Shown here: positions 16,579-22,975 of the stretch, in pieces | How the letters are laid out: the number at the start of each line of letters is the position of its first letter | How positions within the stretch are numbered: the first letter of the stretch is position 1 | Virus record (IMG/VR): IMGVR_UViG_3300027834_000132 | Coordinates: 1-23,666 of that record | DNA: 23,666 nucleotides | Direction: 5' to 3' (one strand) | From: a virus | Translations under genes and position numbers: made by a program | Notes under the pieces: model-generated | The model's database searches: none | What the model saw: the letters and a program-made list of their open reading frames with translations, nothing else | Told to the model about the DNA's origin: nothing

Positions 16579-16801
16579 CCGAATCACCCCCGACTCTTGC
16601 AACCCGTTTTCGATCAATCCGCTCTCGCTTCCTGCGCATCTGCCGAGTCTCATTCTCGGGCACAATCCCGTCGTGTTTTTCTTGCCGGGTATAGGCCGAT
16701 CGGTCATACTTTTTCTCACCTCTTTTCGCCGCCGGCGGATCGATCACCGGATACGCGCACATCGCTGATATCGCCGAGAATAAAATCACACTCTTATTCA
16801 T
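16571..16801 (-). CDS. Small exported or membrane-anchored basic protein
   Basis: A 76-residue protein. The N terminus (MNKSVILFSAISAMCAYPVI) looks like a signal peptide or signal anchor; a Cys at residue 14 lacks a good lipobox. The rest is strongly basic (MRRKRERIDRKR). The start at 16801 follows GGAGG by five bases and overlaps the previous stop. Located next to a small membrane protein gene, it could be part of an unrecognised lysis cassette (spanin-like), but the mature part has no predicted transmembrane or lipid anchor beyond the N terminus. Confidence 0.6.
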   Translation of the reverse strand: MNKSVILFSAISAMCAYPVIDPPAAKRGEKKYDRSAYTRQEKHDGIVPENETRQMRRKRERIDRKRVARVGGDSDE

Positions 16802-17036
16802 CGCCGCCTCCATTCGATTCGAGTTCTTCGCGTGCTGGCGCAGCTGCTTCGGTAGTCGAGTAGCTACTCTCACTCTCCAATCGATTGAGTGCGGATGCGA
16901 GAGCTTTGAGGATCTCAATTGAGACTAATTTAATGATCCAAATTCCGTCGAAAATAAGTCTTATTGCTCCATAGAATATAAAAAAGAAAAAACCGACAAA
17001 CTGGACAATGTCTGCTATTTGAATCCCATCACTCAT
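16794..17036 (-). CDS. Small membrane protein, holin candidate
   Basis: An 80-residue protein with a long hydrophobic region (residues about 6-48, including VQFVGFFFFIFYGAIRLIF and IWIIKLVSIEILKAL) that could form two membrane helices, followed by a polar, acidic C terminus. Size and layout suit a holin, and no other better candidate exists except the coiled-coil membrane protein at 8473-8775. Position in an early-looking gene chain is not typical for a holin. Start overlaps the preceding stop by eight bases. Confidence 0.6.
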   Translation of the reverse strand: MSDGIQIADIVQFVGFFFFIFYGAIRLIFDGIWIIKLVSIEILKALASALNRLESESSYSTTEAAAPAREELESNGGGDE

Positions 17037-17244
17037 CTGATTCGGCTTTCATTTTGTATGTCTTGTTAGGTTGTGGATCTACTACGACTAATCCGCTCTC
17101 AATCATTTGAGTGATGATTCGAGTTGCAGCTGTGTATCCCAATCCCAAATGCCTTTGTAGCAATGAGACTCGAACAAATCCCATTCGCTTGCCAAGATCG
17201 ATTGCTCGTTCGTAAACAATCAGTTCCTTCTCACTCATACTCAT
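17029..17244 (-). CDS. Free-standing FtsK gamma-like winged helix
   Basis: A 71-residue protein matching almost only the gamma domain of the DNA translocase FtsK: YERAIDLGKRMGFVRVSLLQ, then RHLGLGYTAATRIITQMIES and GLVVVDPQPN. In FtsK this winged helix reads KOPS sequences and activates XerD. Against the Escherichia coli segment GYNRAARIIEQM, the protein reads GYTAATRIITQM: the middle Arg (R42) is kept but the Asn and Glu positions are Thr (T38, T45). No motor domain exists in the element. It may bind DNA as a regulator or interfere with host FtsK. Start forms an ATGA overlap with the upstream stop. Confidence 0.75.
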   Translation of the reverse strand: MSMSEKELIVYERAIDLGKRMGFVRVSLLQRHLGLGYTAATRIITQMIESGLVVVDPQPNKTYKMKAESDE

Positions 17245-17483
17245 TGCTTAGCCTTTCTTCTCTTGTTGATTTGTTCACCACCGTACATGATGGGGCATTC
17301 CTCAACGGGTATTTCTAAAGGTGATTCTGCGATTGCATCCTGGTCAACAACCAAATAGCCTGGGAAGAATCCCACGCCGTCGAATGCCTCATGTTCTTGG
17401 TTCACTGGTAAGCATCGAACTTGATTCTCTCGCTGAGATATCACTGTGACTCTGATGTAAGCTTCGTGTCCAATCCTGATCAT
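17241..17483 (-). CDS. Small protein, unknown function
   Basis: An 80-residue protein with a sheet-prone N-terminal half (YIRVTVISQRENQVRCLPV) and a basic C terminus (NKRRKAKQ). I do not recognise it. It is embedded in a chain of small genes that overlap as ATGA at both ends (17483-17480 and 17244-17241), which strongly supports that it is translated. The half around EHEAFDGVGFFPGYLVVDQDA could bind a partner, but no function can be given. Confidence 0.7.
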   Translation of the reverse strand: MIRIGHEAYIRVTVISQRENQVRCLPVNQEHEAFDGVGFFPGYLVVDQDAIAESPLEIPVEECPIMYGGEQINKRRKAKQ

Positions 17484-17563
17484 CTCTTTGCTCGTTTCAC
17501 TCGTCGAATGCTCGCGATTAAAACGCCGCCCATGATGATGATTTGTATTTGCAAGATGCTCAT
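17480..17563 (-). CDS. 27-residue single-span membrane peptide
   Basis: A very short gene. The start codon overlaps the stop of the gene before it (ATGA at 17563-17560), and its own stop overlaps the start of the gene after it (ATGA at 17483-17480). The peptide starts MSILQIQIIIMGGVLIASI and ends in a strongly basic segment (RRVKRAKR), so it is a single hydrophobic helix with a positive cytoplasmic flank. Double overlap makes chance unlikely. Function unknown; small lysis, toxin or membrane-regulator peptides have this form. Confidence 0.6.
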   Translation of the reverse strand: MSILQIQIIIMGGVLIASIRRVKRAKR

Positions 17564-17841
17564 AGTGCGTCGCCCCGCATTTGATCGACTCTGCCTAACT
17601 GCAGCATTGTCATTGCAACTCGCATATGTCCTTTCGTGATCATGTCAGGTTCAATGATTCGTGAATCGTATTTGACTTGCCGTAGAACTGAGTCCATGTC
17701 GTCGGAGTTCATGATTTGCGGCCCCAGGCTAATGAGAGCCAATCCCAACGATTCCCAATCGCCCATCATCAAGCCGCCAACACGCTGTTCTAGTGATTTT
17801 TTCGCGTGCTTGTTTGAATACCGCCGGTAGTTACTAGACAT
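17560..17841 (-). CDS. Small protein, unknown function
   Basis: A 93-residue protein with a basic N terminus (NYRRYSNKHAKKS) and a methionine-rich helical remainder. It starts inside the last codons of the putative replication initiator (the TAG of that gene overlaps ATGTCTAG) with GAGG about ten bases upstream, so it is probably translated with it, and its stop overlaps the 27-residue peptide. Methionines are unusually frequent (MITKGHMRVAMTML). I do not recognise a family; a replication accessory role is a guess from position. Confidence 0.65.
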   Translation of the reverse strand: MSSNYRRYSNKHAKKSLEQRVGGLMMGDWESLGLALISLGPQIMNSDDMDSVLRQVKYDSRIIEPDMITKGHMRVAMTMLQLGRVDQMRGDAL

Positions 17842-18910
17842 TCGCTGCAGTCCTCATTGTCCTGATGGTTTCCCATCGTGCCAAAATAAAATCAGTCATC
17901 TGATCCCAGTTGATCAGATCAAATCTGAACTTCCCATCGGGCATCAGCTCAGAACAAATCTCAGCTCCAAGCTCGCCCTCGATGAGTGTTTGAGTTCGAG
18001 TCTGGAGCATTCCGATTGCGTCACCTGGTTGATTCTGAATGAACTTGATGAACTCGTTTCGTCGGCGCTCCTGAGCTTGAGTTCGTTTGATTGATTTCTG
18101 AGACGGCTCAGGCCCTCCAGGCCGCGTTGCGATTGTTCGGAGTAGTCCTAGAGGGTTTCGCACGCTGCCGCTGCTTAGGCGCTCTCTGAGCCGCTCCAGG
18201 GCAACGATCCCGATTGTTCTGTCGTTGATTCCCAGCTCGATGAATGAGTGAGCGCATTGACCTGCAAGCCCTGAATCGAATCCGACTCGCTTGGCCTCTT
18301 TGACCCATTCCCCCTGATCGAAGATCAAACCCCCAGCAGCAGCAGCAGCAAGAATCTGCTCAGCTTGCTGGGCGCTGCTGCTGCTGCTGGTACTTGCAGG
18401 AATTGCAGTTTCTTCCTTAATGTCGGCGGCAGGAGCTGCACCCGATGGTGCAGGAGCTGCACCCGTTGCGGCAGGAGCTGCACCCGTTGATTTGATCGCG
18501 TGCATGTCCTGCACCCGTTCGAGTGCAGGAGCTGCATCCGTTCGGGTGCGAGAGCTGCACCCGTTGCCCGTTGTTTTTAATCGAGCATCGACCCGATCTG
18601 ATGGTTGTAGCCATTCAGCTAATCGCTCATAATGCATCCGATATCGAGCCGCTCGCCCAGGAGCAGGTGTTCCGATTTGTTCTAAAATTCCATGCTCTTT
18701 CAGGATTGCGATTGCCATACGAACTGATCGCTTGCTCAGACAAGTTCTAAGCTCGATGATGGAAGTTGGTACACAAAGATCTGCTCCAGGCGCTCCCAGT
18801 CCTCTGAGACACCATAGAACTGATTTCAGAGTGGGTTGACCACATCCGAGTCCTTTGGGTGGTACACATCGATCTGTGATGATCGTTGCTTGTCCTGCAT
18901 CTATTTGCAT
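17834..18910 (-). CDS. Putative replication initiator with winged helix and internal iterons
   Basis: A 358-residue protein. Residues about 22-95 form a winged helix like those of phage replication initiators (KSVLWCLRGL, then CVPTSIIELRTCLSKRSVRM as helix-turn-helix and AILKEHGILEQ as the wing-preceding helix). A low-complexity Ala/Pro/Ser linker (about 115-185) follows, then a helical C-terminal part. The linker DNA holds the iteron-like array and a CAG/CTG inverted repeat, the plan of lambda O where the origin is inside the initiator gene. The start is the ATG at 18910, eight bases after GGAGG; upstream ATGs at 18955 and 18925 lack such a site. No helicase or primase gene accompanies it. 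Confidence 0.7.
   Translation of the reverse strand: MQIDAGQATIITDRCVPPKGLGCGQPTLKSVLWCLRGLGAPGADLCVPTSIIELRTCLSKRSVRMAIAILKEHGILEQIGTPAPGRAARYRMHYERLAEWLQPSDRVDARLKTTGNGCSSRTRTDAAPALERVQDMHAIKSTGAAPAATGAAPAPSGAAPAADIKEETAIPASTSSSSSAQQAEQILAAAAAGGLIFDQGEWVKEAKRVGFDSGLAGQCAHSFIELGINDRTIGIVALERLRERLSSGSVRNPLGLLRTIATRPGGPEPSQKSIKRTQAQERRRNEFIKFIQNQPGDAIGMLQTRTQTLIEGELGAEICSELMPDGKFRFDLINWDQMTDFILARWETIRTMRTAANV
18333..18390. repeat. 16-bp perfect inverted repeat of CAG/CTG units
   Basis: CCAGCAGCAGCAGCAG at 18333-18348 is the exact reverse complement of 18375-18390, with a 26-base loop. On the coding strand the units give a run of five Ser and a run of five Ala in the linker of the putative initiator. 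The arms could form a long hairpin or cruciform. It lies 38 bases from the iteron-like array. It could be part of an origin or only a trinucleotide expansion tolerated in a disordered linker. Confidence 0.8.
18429..18566. repeat. Iteron-like array, possible replication origin
   Basis: Six copies of a 19-20 base unit, consensus GCAGGAGCTGCACCCGTTG, with the core CTGCACCCGTT (one base changed in copies one and five). Cores start at 18436, 18457, 18478, 18509, 18532 and 18555: spacings 21, 21, 31, 23 and 23, close to whole helical turns. Most copies hold an internal dyad; copy two is the perfect GGTGCAGGAGCTGCACC. Because spacings are not all multiples of three, the unit is translated in three phases, so conservation is at DNA level. 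No long AT-rich stretch adjoins it. Confidence 0.72.
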
Positions 18911-18954
18911 TGTGAGCGCCTCCATGCGTTCGGGTCTTTGATTTTGAAAACTCA

Positions 18955-18974
18955 TGCGGGTGTTTAGACCCGCA
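18955..18974 (-). terminator. Inverted repeat between integrase and initiator genes
   Basis: On the minus strand TGCGGGT and ACCCGCA form a seven-base perfect stem with a six-base loop, 14 bases after the integrase stop. It is followed by TGAGTTTTC, a poor T tract, so termination would be partial at best. It might equally be an operator for the initiator gene, whose start is 45 bases further on. Confidence 0.4.
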
Positions 18975-18987
18975 CAAGCGAGAGAGA

Positions 18988-19950
18988 TCAAATCGCAAGT
19001 TTGATTGCAGCGTTCAGGGCTGCAGTGTCGTCAGGTTCTGCATAGATCAAAGTTGTTCTCGGGTCTGCATGTCCGAGCAGATCTGCAATCAGCTCCAGCT
19101 GAATGCCCTTAGAACGGGTTTCAGTCGCGTACCCATGTCTCAGTTGATTGGGAGTCCAACGATTAACACCGGCCCGATCACAAGCTCTGCGCACTGCTTG
19201 ATGAATCGAGTTCGTCGCGTATGGCTTCTCTCCATGTCCATCAACTGAGAACAAATAGCCCTCGCTCTCTGGAGCAAACAGATTGAGTCCAACGAGTGTT
19301 GAAATGCGCTCAACTGTGAGCTTGTGCGCTCTCCCAACTAAAAAGATTCGACGGCGTTTCCCCAGGTACGATGTTTTGTGCATCTTGGGTATATACCGAA
19401 TCACGGTTTTTCCCTCGACTTCAATTGTGGTGAGTTCAGATGCTTTCATCATCCTTGCTTCACCTGGACGCATTCCAGTGAGCTGAATCATCTCCATCAT
19501 GTCTCTGATTGGATCTGCTAGGTAGTCATCTTTGAGGACGGTTTCAACATCAGATATAACTGCAGGGCGCACTGGATCACGATCACGGGCTCCATAGCGC
19601 CCACGCTTGACCTTCTCAACACTTGTGAGCGCTATGAGCTGTTCAGGCTTTGAGAACCCGCGCTCAATACACCATTTCACTAAACGAGTCACATATTGAA
19701 TTCGCTTGTTGATAGTGGAACGAATCACTTTGCCTTCATGCGCCCATTGATCCCGCAACTGTGCAAGCGTGGGGGCATCGAGCTGGATGAGCAATCGAGA
19801 TCCTACTGAACTCACTAAGGGCTTTAAGCCGCTTCTCAAGTTCTGAACTTCCCGAGTCGGCCCATCTCCTGAATCATAATAATGTGTTCTATCAGCCAAA
19901 TACATTTGAACTGCTGCCTCGATGGTGATTGATTCTGATGATTGAAACAT
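18988..19950 (-). CDS. int: Tyrosine site-specific integrase
   Basis: A 320-residue tyrosine recombinase. The N-terminal part (about 1-110) is a SAM-like core-binding domain (AAVQMYLADRTHYY; TINKRIQYVTRLVKWC). Catalytic candidates: R161 in TGMRPGEARM, K192 in the hairpin, R271 in TPNQLRHGYATE, H294 in LLGHADPRTT and the nucleophile Y303 in LIYAEPD. The first position of the HxxR box is N268 rather than His. Start at ATG 19950 follows GGAGG by eight bases; a longer frame to 20109 would run into the spike gene. It most likely catalyses insertion into the tRNA-Gly gene, although it lies about 4 kb from the nearest att copy. Confidence 0.95.
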   Translation of the reverse strand: MFQSSESITIEAAVQMYLADRTHYYDSGDGPTREVQNLRSGLKPLVSSVGSRLLIQLDAPTLAQLRDQWAHEGKVIRSTINKRIQYVTRLVKWCIERGFSKPEQLIALTSVEKVKRGRYGARDRDPVRPAVISDVETVLKDDYLADPIRDMMEMIQLTGMRPGEARMMKASELTTIEVEGKTVIRYIPKMHKTSYLGKRRRIFLVGRAHKLTVERISTLVGLNLFAPESEGYLFSVDGHGEKPYATNSIHQAVRRACDRAGVNRWTPNQLRHGYATETRSKGIQLELIADLLGHADPRTTLIYAEPDDTAALNAAIKLAI

Positions 19951-20002
19951 GATAAATAGCCTCCGAAAAATAAAAAAATCGTCGGCTCTTATGCGTCCGT
20001 GC

Positions 20003-21859
20003 TTAGAGCAAATTTTGAGATGGAAACGGTTTAGTAAGAATCGTTGATGCTGGAGATTCGTCCGTGATCTCAGGCACTTGCTGAACAAGTGTGCCGTCGG
20101 CAAAACCAATCATGGTTGTTGATGCTCTATCAAACCCCCAACCGTCATTGGGGTTGTTTGCAAGTCGTGGCATCGATTCAACTTCCATTGATGGATACGC
20201 ATACTCGCCTAGTATGGTTTCACCTTCGTAATCAGTTCCAACTGCTGAGAGAGCATTCCATTCAAGTAAAGTTTGATTGATTGAATCTGCAACGAGCTGT
20301 CCGTTTACTCTGTTGTTGTCACACGCTCCAGGAGCAAACGCAGATGTTTCAATCTTCATACCACCTGCAATAACCAAACAACCCTGGATCTCTTGTCCCT
20401 GGAGAAGAACTGCAGTTGGATCAAGAGCGCTTGTGATCAGCCCCTCTGATGTACAGTTGTAAGCTCTCACATGATCATTGAGATCATTCACACCTGCTTG
20501 CGTTCCCGCTCCCAGGCTAATGCCATTGACCCCTGCATAGCAGTTGCGTAATCGGACATGAGAACAATCTTGCCGAACATCTATGTTTGCTCCTGCAGTT
20601 GAAACTCCTGTTGACCAAACACCGTCCAGCGTGATGTGATTCTCAATGAGTGATCCATCAGAACCAGTTTGCGAACCGATCTCAACGCCTCCATCAATGC
20701 AATAAGGCCCGATGATGTTTGAGTATGTTGGATAGGTATATCGAATAGTTGATTTTGACTGAGTTGCGGAGTTGTCATACCGGCCAAACATGGTCTTTAG
20801 ATTCTTAACTCGACCAGCACCCGAAACGGTTGTTCGGAAAATCGATTCGTTCACCGATGCTCCAAAGTCGCCGCCATAAATATGAATGAGATCTTGATCG
20901 TTGGTTCCTCCAAGCGCGACGGTATAACTTCCAGATGTTGTCGAGCCTGCAGCTTCGCAGTTGATCAGTGAGTTGCAAACCATCGCTTGCGAACCACTAT
21001 CAAAGTAGAAGGGTTTTCTGAAATGTGCTGCATCAACATGCGGACTATTCAACACCTTTCCATTGATGATTGCACAATGATTGCCCCTGAATCTACACGC
21101 CTTGCAATCATTTGCAGCAGATCTGGTAGATGGTGCAAAGTTCACCCCGTCGATGATGCTTCCTTCAAACCCCTGGGCAAACTCAAACAATCTTTGAGTA
21201 TTGCCAACGGTATCATCATGACCCATCACTGATCTTGCTCCATTAACAGGATCAACGGTTTCTACTAAGCAGTAGTTCCTCTGAATTCTAAACATCCCGT
21301 CACCTAAGACGGTTTCATCGAAATCATTATCAACAATGAGCTTTCTTGAGTCGCCACCTGCAAGCCAGGACTCAGCAGACGACCAATCAGAATAATCCCG
21401 TCCAGATGTTCCCAGGGTTGCACTCGATCGAGTATCAGCTTCAATCACAACGCCCCATGAAACAGTAGTTGATTCTCCTGATGGGTTTTCACAAGTGAGA
21501 TCGATTGAATAGCTGCCCTCGATGAGCGTGTAGTTTTGTGAATACCCAATCATCATGTTTCGAGTTCTGCCTTCATCGCCTCCCCGTAGATCTACGATGG
21601 TTGCAACTGGACTACCTGCGATAACCACGAATGCAGCTGAACTCATTAGCCGTTCATCTCGAACCTTCATATATCGATCAGGGATGTTTGCAGGATCTGT
21701 TCCAGATATTCCATTGAGTTTCCAGTAGAACTGGCAATCATCAATGAGTGATCCATCACCTGAGTTGAAGGTTGAATCGTCGAGACTGTAACCTACATGA
21801 CAAGGCCCCATTTTGATAGATGGTTCATGTGCAGTAAGTGCTATTGTTGGTGCTGCCAT
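20003..21859 (-). CDS. Putative tail spike/fibre with beta-helix
   Basis: A 618-residue protein with an N-terminal sheet domain (about 1-140, PKD-like: TIALTAHEPSIKMGP; LIEGSYSIDLTCENPSG) and a long repetitive region (about 170-500) with the pattern of a right-handed parallel beta-helix, with short strands and recurring Asn/Gly/Cys turns (IINGKVLNSPHVDAAHF, VRLRNCYAGVNGISLGAG, VRAYNCTSEGLI). A different C-terminal part follows. Such proteins are commonly receptor-binding or polysaccharide-degrading spikes, but I cannot see a catalytic site. It has AAAGGA about ten bases before its start. It is separated from the other tail genes by att. Confidence 0.65.
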   Translation of the reverse strand: MAAPTIALTAHEPSIKMGPCHVGYSLDDSTFNSGDGSLIDDCQFYWKLNGISGTDPANIPDRYMKVRDERLMSSAAFVVIAGSPVATIVDLRGGDEGRTRNMMIGYSQNYTLIEGSYSIDLTCENPSGESTTVSWGVVIEADTRSSATLGTSGRDYSDWSSAESWLAGGDSRKLIVDNDFDETVLGDGMFRIQRNYCLVETVDPVNGARSVMGHDDTVGNTQRLFEFAQGFEGSIIDGVNFAPSTRSAANDCKACRFRGNHCAIINGKVLNSPHVDAAHFRKPFYFDSGSQAMVCNSLINCEAAGSTTSGSYTVALGGTNDQDLIHIYGGDFGASVNESIFRTTVSGAGRVKNLKTMFGRYDNSATQSKSTIRYTYPTYSNIIGPYCIDGGVEIGSQTGSDGSLIENHITLDGVWSTGVSTAGANIDVRQDCSHVRLRNCYAGVNGISLGAGTQAGVNDLNDHVRAYNCTSEGLITSALDPTAVLLQGQEIQGCLVIAGGMKIETSAFAPGACDNNRVNGQLVADSINQTLLEWNALSAVGTDYEGETILGEYAYPSMEVESMPRLANNPNDGWGFDRASTTMIGFADGTLVQQVPEITDESPASTILTKPFPSQNLL

Positions 21860-21905
21860 TGGTCTAAATCCTTTTAGATATGCTGCTCATCTTGAGCGTT
21901 TGGTT

Positions 21906-22193
21906 TCAGTTTTGGGTGATTGCTTCGTTGCGTTTTTTGAGTGTTATTTTTCTTTGTTCTAGTTTCGATCCATACTGAGAAACCAGATTTTCTATATATG
22001 ATTTTTCCTGCTTGAGCTGAGCCAAGCATTCATCTCTCTGATCCTCAACGGCTTGAATCCGTTGATTCTTCATCTGGATCACTCCTGAAAGCTCTTCGTT
22101 GTGAGTCTGAGTTTCCAGCAACTCTCGGTAGAGAATCTCTTTTCGTCTGATGTGAATTCGTACTGATTCAATTGCTTTTTTAAGCATCTTCAT
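21906..22193 (-). CDS. Small coiled-coil protein
   Basis: A 95-residue, highly charged, almost wholly helical protein; the stretch from residue 10 to 85 has heptad-like spacing (for example ELLETQTHNEELSGVIQMK and QRDECLAQLKQEK). The N terminus is basic. The start at 22193 overlaps the previous stop as ATGA, with AGAGG seven bases upstream; the longer frame to 22268 would overlap without need. Unknown function, directly before the spike gene, so a chaperone for the spike is possible. Confidence 0.65.
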   Translation of the reverse strand: MKMLKKAIESVRIHIRRKEILYRELLETQTHNEELSGVIQMKNQRIQAVEDQRDECLAQLKQEKSYIENLVSQYGSKLEQRKITLKKRNEAITQN

Positions 22194-22519
22194 GAAGCAA
22201 CCTCTTTGCTTTCTGTGTCGATTTTGATTGTGCTGTTTCCAACTCTGCGAACTTTGAACCCTGCACACTTCAACGAGCGTGCTTCGAGTACAACCAGGAC
22301 TGCAGCAATCCAGCTCTCACCTCTTGGCCGTGTGCCGCCTTGCTCGCAAATCACTCGGTGCGCGTGTTCGAGATCCTGGGCAAGTTCGATTGCAGTTTCA
22401 TTCTGCTGAACAAAATTCAAGACTCTTGCCCAATGCCCTGATGTGTAGGCAGGAACGGGTTTTGACCCAAGCATCGCTTGAGTTCTCCAGATCCCTTTTT
22501 TGTGTTGAGATGAACTCAT
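22190..22519 (-). CDS. Small protein, unknown function
   Basis: A 109-residue protein with no family I recognise. It has a central helical part (RVLNFVQQNETAIELAQDLEH, then GESWIAAVLVVLEARSL) and a short sheet-like end (GFKVRRVGNSTIKID). Start at the ATG at 22519: it forms an ATGA overlap with the stop of the RMF-like gene and stands eight bases after GGAGG. Its stop overlaps the next gene in the same way. Coupled expression with an RMF-like protein suggests an early host-modulating operon. Confidence 0.65.
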   Translation of the reverse strand: MSSSQHKKGIWRTQAMLGSKPVPAYTSGHWARVLNFVQQNETAIELAQDLEHAHRVICEQGGTRPRGESWIAAVLVVLEARSLKCAGFKVRRVGNSTIKIDTESKEVAS

Positions 22520-22761
22520 GTGCATTCCCTCCAGCTGCTTGCTGAAATGAATGCGCCGTGCCCACTGAGCCAGGCTTTACGCCATGATCCTGAGCCCCGC
22601 CCAGGTTCATATGGGCACTTTGAAACTTCAGCGCCCCGAGCAGCTGCACGAACTCCCTTCATCCAGGCGTTTGCTCGTCCAGATCCTCGACCTTGTGAGT
22701 GGTAGTGTTCAGGGACTTCAAAACGAATCCCCTTTGCAGTGAATGGTGCAATGGCAACCAT
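22516..22761 (-). CDS. Ribosome modulation factor-like protein
   Basis: An 81-residue protein whose middle resembles ribosome modulation factor, the small protein that silences and dimerises ribosomes in stationary phase. The segment ANAWMKGVRAAARGAEVSK, then CPY (residues 49-51) and GSWRKAWLSG matches the RMF plan GxxAxxxG-x5-CPY-x8-WxxxW. RMF-like proteins occur in several phage genomes. It is the first gene of a short overlapping operon. The ATG at 22761 follows GGAGG by four bases, while ATGs at 22776 and 22788 lie upstream of that site. The role, shifting host translation, is an inference. Confidence 0.55.
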   Translation of the reverse strand: MVAIAPFTAKGIRFEVPEHYHSQGRGSGRANAWMKGVRAAARGAEVSKCPYEPGRGSGSWRKAWLSGHGAFISASSWRECT

Positions 22762-22873
22762 GTAGCCTCCGTGCATACATGCGAACATCCAAAAATGAGA
22801 TTGCGCGAATGCGAAAACTCACCTTTTGGGTGATCTTGGTTCATGCCCCTTTGATGTGGTTGGGGCTAAATGT

Positions 22874-22905
22874 GTCTCACGATGTATTTTGTCAACGGGT
22901 GAGAC
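22874..22905 (-). promoter_or_regulatory. Dyad with an internal TTGACA box
   Basis: GTCTCAC at 22874-22880 and GTGAGAC at 22899-22905 are perfect inverted seven-base arms around an 18-base centre that contains TTGACA on the minus strand (22895-22890). A good -10 is not visible at 17 bases (CATTTA), so this is either a weak promoter with an overlapping operator or an operator only. It lies upstream of the RMF-like operon. Confidence 0.45.
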
Positions 22906-22921
22906 GACCGAAGACATGAGC

Positions 22922-22950
22922 ACCATATCGGCGCTTTAGCTTTATGTCAA
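22922..22950 (-). promoter_or_regulatory. Promoter for the right-end operon
   Basis: On the minus strand a perfect -35 box TTGACA (22950-22945) is followed after 17 bases by TATGGT (22927-22922), four of six matches to TATAAT. It points toward the RMF-like operon, the start codon of which is about 160 bases on. The -35 lies inside an 18-base palindrome, which suggests repressor control. Confidence 0.55.
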
Positions 22951-22957
22951 CATAAAG
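22940..22957. promoter_or_regulatory. Operator-like palindrome over the -35 box
   Basis: CTTTATGTCAACATAAAG is a dyad with perfect eight-base arms around a two-base centre. It covers the TTGACA of the minus-strand promoter, a classic position for a repressor site. Half sites TTATGT/ACATAA recur at 13057-13071. The repressor is not identified: no cI-like gene is visible, and candidates are the winged-helix, FtsK-gamma-like and zinc-ribbon proteins. Confidence 0.6.
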
Positions 22958-22975
22958 AATCTGTTTGTGAATAAC

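Noticed and set aside
18420-18570. CRISPR array
   Set aside because: Repeats are 19-20 bases with almost no unique spacers, spacing is irregular, they lie inside a coding region, and no cas genes are near.
19951-20109. N-terminal extension of the integrase
   Set aside because: The extension overlaps the spike gene and reads as basic nonsense, while ATG 19950 has a well-placed GGAGG.
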